Positions 62,309 to 64,000 of a DNA stretch of 64,000 bases are shown piece after piece. Within the stretch, counting starts at the first letter, position 1; every line of letters begins with the position of its first letter. Origin of the DNA: Candidatus Poseidoniaceae archaeon (GTDB lineage: Archaea > Thermoplasmatota > Poseidoniia > Poseidoniales > Poseidoniaceae). Under the pieces are notes generated by a model. The model did not search any database and was not told where the DNA came from. It saw only the letters and a program-made list of their open reading frames with translations. The translations under genes were made by a program, and so were the position numbers. The stretch lies in NCBI GenBank assembly GCA_949372645.1, contig CASIAP010000007.1, positions 1-64,000 of the forward strand. The letters are read 5' to 3'.

Positions 62309-63058
62309 ATGGGCGACCGAGCAGCAACTGGCGGTTTCGACCCTTCAGGCATCGATATTGATGCATGGGAGAAGCTGGAGCAACAGCTTGAAGAGACGAT
62401 TCCTAACTATGACCGTGTCAATCGTTTGATGACGTTTGGCCAAGACAAGCGTTGGCGAAGAAATGTCCGAAATCATGCTGCCGATGGAATGAAGGTTCTC
62501 GAAGTTGGCTGTGGGCCAGGTTCATTCGCAGAAGATCTCATCGGTCTCGATGTGACTTGTCTTGACCCTTCGTCGGAGATGTTGAAAGTAGCGAAAAAGC
62601 GGGTTGACGCAGCTCGCAGTTCTCGTGGTGAGCAACCAGCACACTATCTCGAGGCTATTGCTGAATCAATTCCTTGTGAGGACGACACCTTCGATATGGT
62701 GTTCTGCCTCTTTTCTTTCCGCGACTTTCAAGACAAAAAGAAGGGATTGAGTGAGATTTACCGTGTCCTCAAGCCGGGTGGTCGGCTGATCATCTGTGAT
62801 GCAGGTAAAGCCAATTGGTTACATGGTCTTGGGGGTCGAATCTGGATGGCAACCGTTGTTCAATGGATTGCTCGTTTTGTGACCAAGGAGAAAAACCATC
62901 CTTGGAAGGGTCTTGCAAATACATACACTCAATACGGTACAAACGGGTACTATCGGGCCATGATGTGTGAAGTGGGATTTCATGACGTTCAAGGCCGATT
63001 ATTGTGGCCTTTTTTGATGTCTAGCCGATTTAGAGCAACCAAACCCAAGCAAGAATAA
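62309..63058 (+). CDS. Class I SAM-dependent methyltransferase (UbiE/MenG-like)
   Basis: The protein has 249 residues. SAM-binding motif I is VLEVGCGPGSF, with CLDPSSEML as the acidic post-I strand and IPCEDDTFDMVFCLFSFRDF as motif II/III, which is typical of the ubiquinone/menaquinone methyltransferase group (YDRVNRLMTFGQDKRWRR near the start is UbiE-like). It could methylate a quinone for the respiratory chain. The exact substrate is not proven. It stands alone before the ATP synthase operon. Confidence 0.87.
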   Translation: MGDRAATGGFDPSGIDIDAWEKLEQQLEETIPNYDRVNRLMTFGQDKRWRRNVRNHAADGMKVLEVGCGPGSFAEDLIGLDVTCLDPSSEMLKVAKKRVDAARSSRGEQPAHYLEAIAESIPCEDDTFDMVFCLFSFRDFQDKKKGLSEIYRVLKPGGRLIICDAGKANWLHGLGGRIWMATVVQWIARFVTKEKNHPWKGLANTYTQYGTNGYYRAMMCEVGFHDVQGRLLWPFLMSSRFRATKPKQE

Positions 63059-63149
63059 ACGGCCATTGCGTTGAAGAAGTCCATACTTTCCGCCCATTAG
63101 CCTCATAAACCCCTTCCGATTCAGCGATTCATTGGTGGTTTACTTGGGT

Positions 63150-63461
63150 ATGAAAGACGTCCTCCGAAAAATCAAAGAAGCTGAGCAGTCTGCTGAAAAG
63201 CGATTGAACTCGGCTCAAACTGAGTCAAGTAAAATTACTGGTGACGCCCGAAGAGAAGCTTCAGCCCTTGTGACGAGTGCTACCGAAGACTCAGTGAGTG
63301 ACACTCAAACAACTCTCGATGCTGCTCGAAGCAAAGCAGGAAAAGAAGCAGATAATGTTCAAAAAGAAGGTGCTTTGATCGTTGAAAAAATCGAATCATC
63401 TGCATCGAGTCGAAAGGAAAAAGCAGTCAAGAACCTTCTTGACGCAGTTACTTCACAATGA
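63150..63461 (+). CDS. A/V-type ATP synthase peripheral stalk subunit H (G-like)
   Basis: The protein has 103 residues and is almost all coiled coil: KIKEAEQSAEKRLNSAQ and REASALVTSATEDSV are typical of the AtpH/subunit H family, which pairs with subunit E to form the peripheral stalk. I prefer ATG 63150 over an in-frame GTG at 63132, which adds MVVYLG. The next gene, 9 bases away, is subunit I, which confirms an ATP synthase operon reading out of the window. Confidence 0.83.
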   Translation: MKDVLRKIKEAEQSAEKRLNSAQTESSKITGDARREASALVTSATEDSVSDTQTTLDAARSKAGKEADNVQKEGALIVEKIESSASSRKEKAVKNLLDAVTSQ

Positions 63462-63470
63462 GGCGATATC

Positions 63471-64000
63471 ATGTTTGCTACTTCTGAGATGTCCCGTCTT
63501 ACAGTAGCAGCTCCTGTCGGTAAGATGGAAGAGATTCTCCGCCTCTGCAGCGAACTTTCCTGCGTCCACATAGAAGAATACGGTCGCTTTGAAGACGGGA
63601 TTGGCGTTGGAGCATCAATGGATTCAGATGAGGCAAATGCCATTAGCAACTTGTTAGTTAAGGTCCAAGCAGTTTCTTCTTCAGTTCAAGCATCGAATAC
63701 AGATGGTCCAGTTCCACATGCTGATGCGGTCAAAATGGTTGCCTCTTTCGAAGAGAAAGTCGTCGCAGCATTGGCATACATCGATACCATCCGTGACGCC
63801 CAATCCACAATCGTCACCTCCAAAGAGCAGTACCATGTTCTCAATCGTTTGGCTCCTCTTGACCTTCCGCTCGAATTGATGGGTGGATTTGAGGGCATTG
63901 AAGTGTTTGTCGGAGAAGCACGAAGCACCTCGAAAGCCTCAGAAATTTTTTCTGACATACTCTCAGAGATTGAGTTGCATGCTGCAGGTGGCCTTATCGC
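63471..64000 (+). CDS. A/V-type ATP synthase membrane subunit I, N-terminal part (cut by window end)
   Basis: The frame is open from ATG 63471 to the last base. Visible are about 176 residues: SEMSRLTVAAPVGKMEEILR, the start of the family in which subunit I has a cytoplasmic domain contacting the peripheral stalks, then SCVHIEEYGRF. The membrane domain is beyond the window. Subunit I forms the proton half-channels against the rotor ring. Confidence 0.85.
   Translation, partial: MFATSEMSRLTVAAPVGKMEEILRLCSELSCVHIEEYGRFEDGIGVGASMDSDEANAISNLLVKVQAVSSSVQASNTDGPVPHADAVKMVASFEEKVVAALAYIDTIRDAQSTIVTSKEQYHVLNRLAPLDLPLELMGGFEGIEVFVGEARSTSKASEIFSDILSEIELHAAGGLI

Noticed and set aside
1-64000. CRISPR arrays, insertion sequences, prophage or replication origin
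   Set aside because: I saw no regularly spaced repeats, transposase or integrase frames, or Orc/Cdc6 gene while reading the window; rRNA genes are also absent.

Overview
The window reads as a chromosomal piece of a planktonic marine archaeon of the Thermoplasmatota, most likely a Marine Group II (Poseidoniales) lineage. The archaeal markers are RNA polymerase subunit K, the DKFP-type aromatic pathway (ADH synthase plus 3-dehydroquinate synthase II), a GHMP-type shikimate kinase, PurP, archaeal FAD synthetase, a Bat-type HTH regulator, KaiC-like ATPases and the start of an A/V-type ATP synthase operon. They are mixed with bacterial-looking genes: gpsA, a PlsC-type acyltransferase, bacterial-type riboflavin synthase, oligoribonuclease, tryptophan 2,3-dioxygenase, and CtaA/CtaB. 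That mosaic, an aerobic respiratory outfit and tight gene packing fit a surface-ocean archaeon. The lineage call is inference from gene content. No gene-free stretch exceeds 300 bases.

Left part (1-12 kb). The most striking locus is at 821-4716. Two palindromic DtxR-like operators flank a TATA-like element, followed by a bilobal lipoprotein with a PhnC/PhnE-type ATPase and permease. The lipoprotein would be labelled PhnD-like at first sight, but both lobes carry the four iron ligands (Asp, Tyr, Tyr, His), the anion-site Thr and two disulfide pairs of animal transferrins. I read it as an iron-regulated Fe(III) ABC importer with an archaeal transferrin. Next come gpsA, an endonuclease IV with a histone-like Lys/Ala tail, a complete late riboflavin/FAD operon (ribB-ribL-ribE-ribH), thioredoxin reductase and an E1-rhodanese sulfur-transfer protein.

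Middle (12-42 kb). A receiver-domain protein, a VTT-family membrane protein and a fused 2-oxoacid dehydrogenase E1 form one operon. Then come an aquaporin, a cation/Ca2+ antiporter, an acyl-CoA dehydrogenase, the molybdenum-cofactor genes mocA-like and xdhC, oligoribonuclease, a frame-disrupted subtilase, a giant polytopic membrane protein, a second subtilase and a glycerolipid acyltransferase. A three-subunit molybdenum hydroxylase of the 4-hydroxybenzoyl-CoA reductase type (31.4-35.9 kb) is probably the client of MocA/XdhC. A secreted protein precedes a DUF4350-MoxR-DUF58-membrane protein cluster whose first gene seems to start at AUA.

Right part (42-64 kb). A minus-strand operon holds the DKFP aromatic pathway plus chorismate synthase and a frame-disrupted aspartate kinase, which would feed aspartate semialdehyde to the same pathway. 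Then come a Bat-type regulator, an EF-hand surface protein, purP, tryptophan dioxygenase, rpoK, a secreted thioredoxin-fold protein, heme A/O synthesis (ctaA-ctaB), tRNA-Ser(GCT), a large surface protein, a pilin-like lamin-tail protein, three KaiC-like proteins (one intact and two degenerate), a methyltransferase, and the first two ATP synthase genes. The last one runs off the window.
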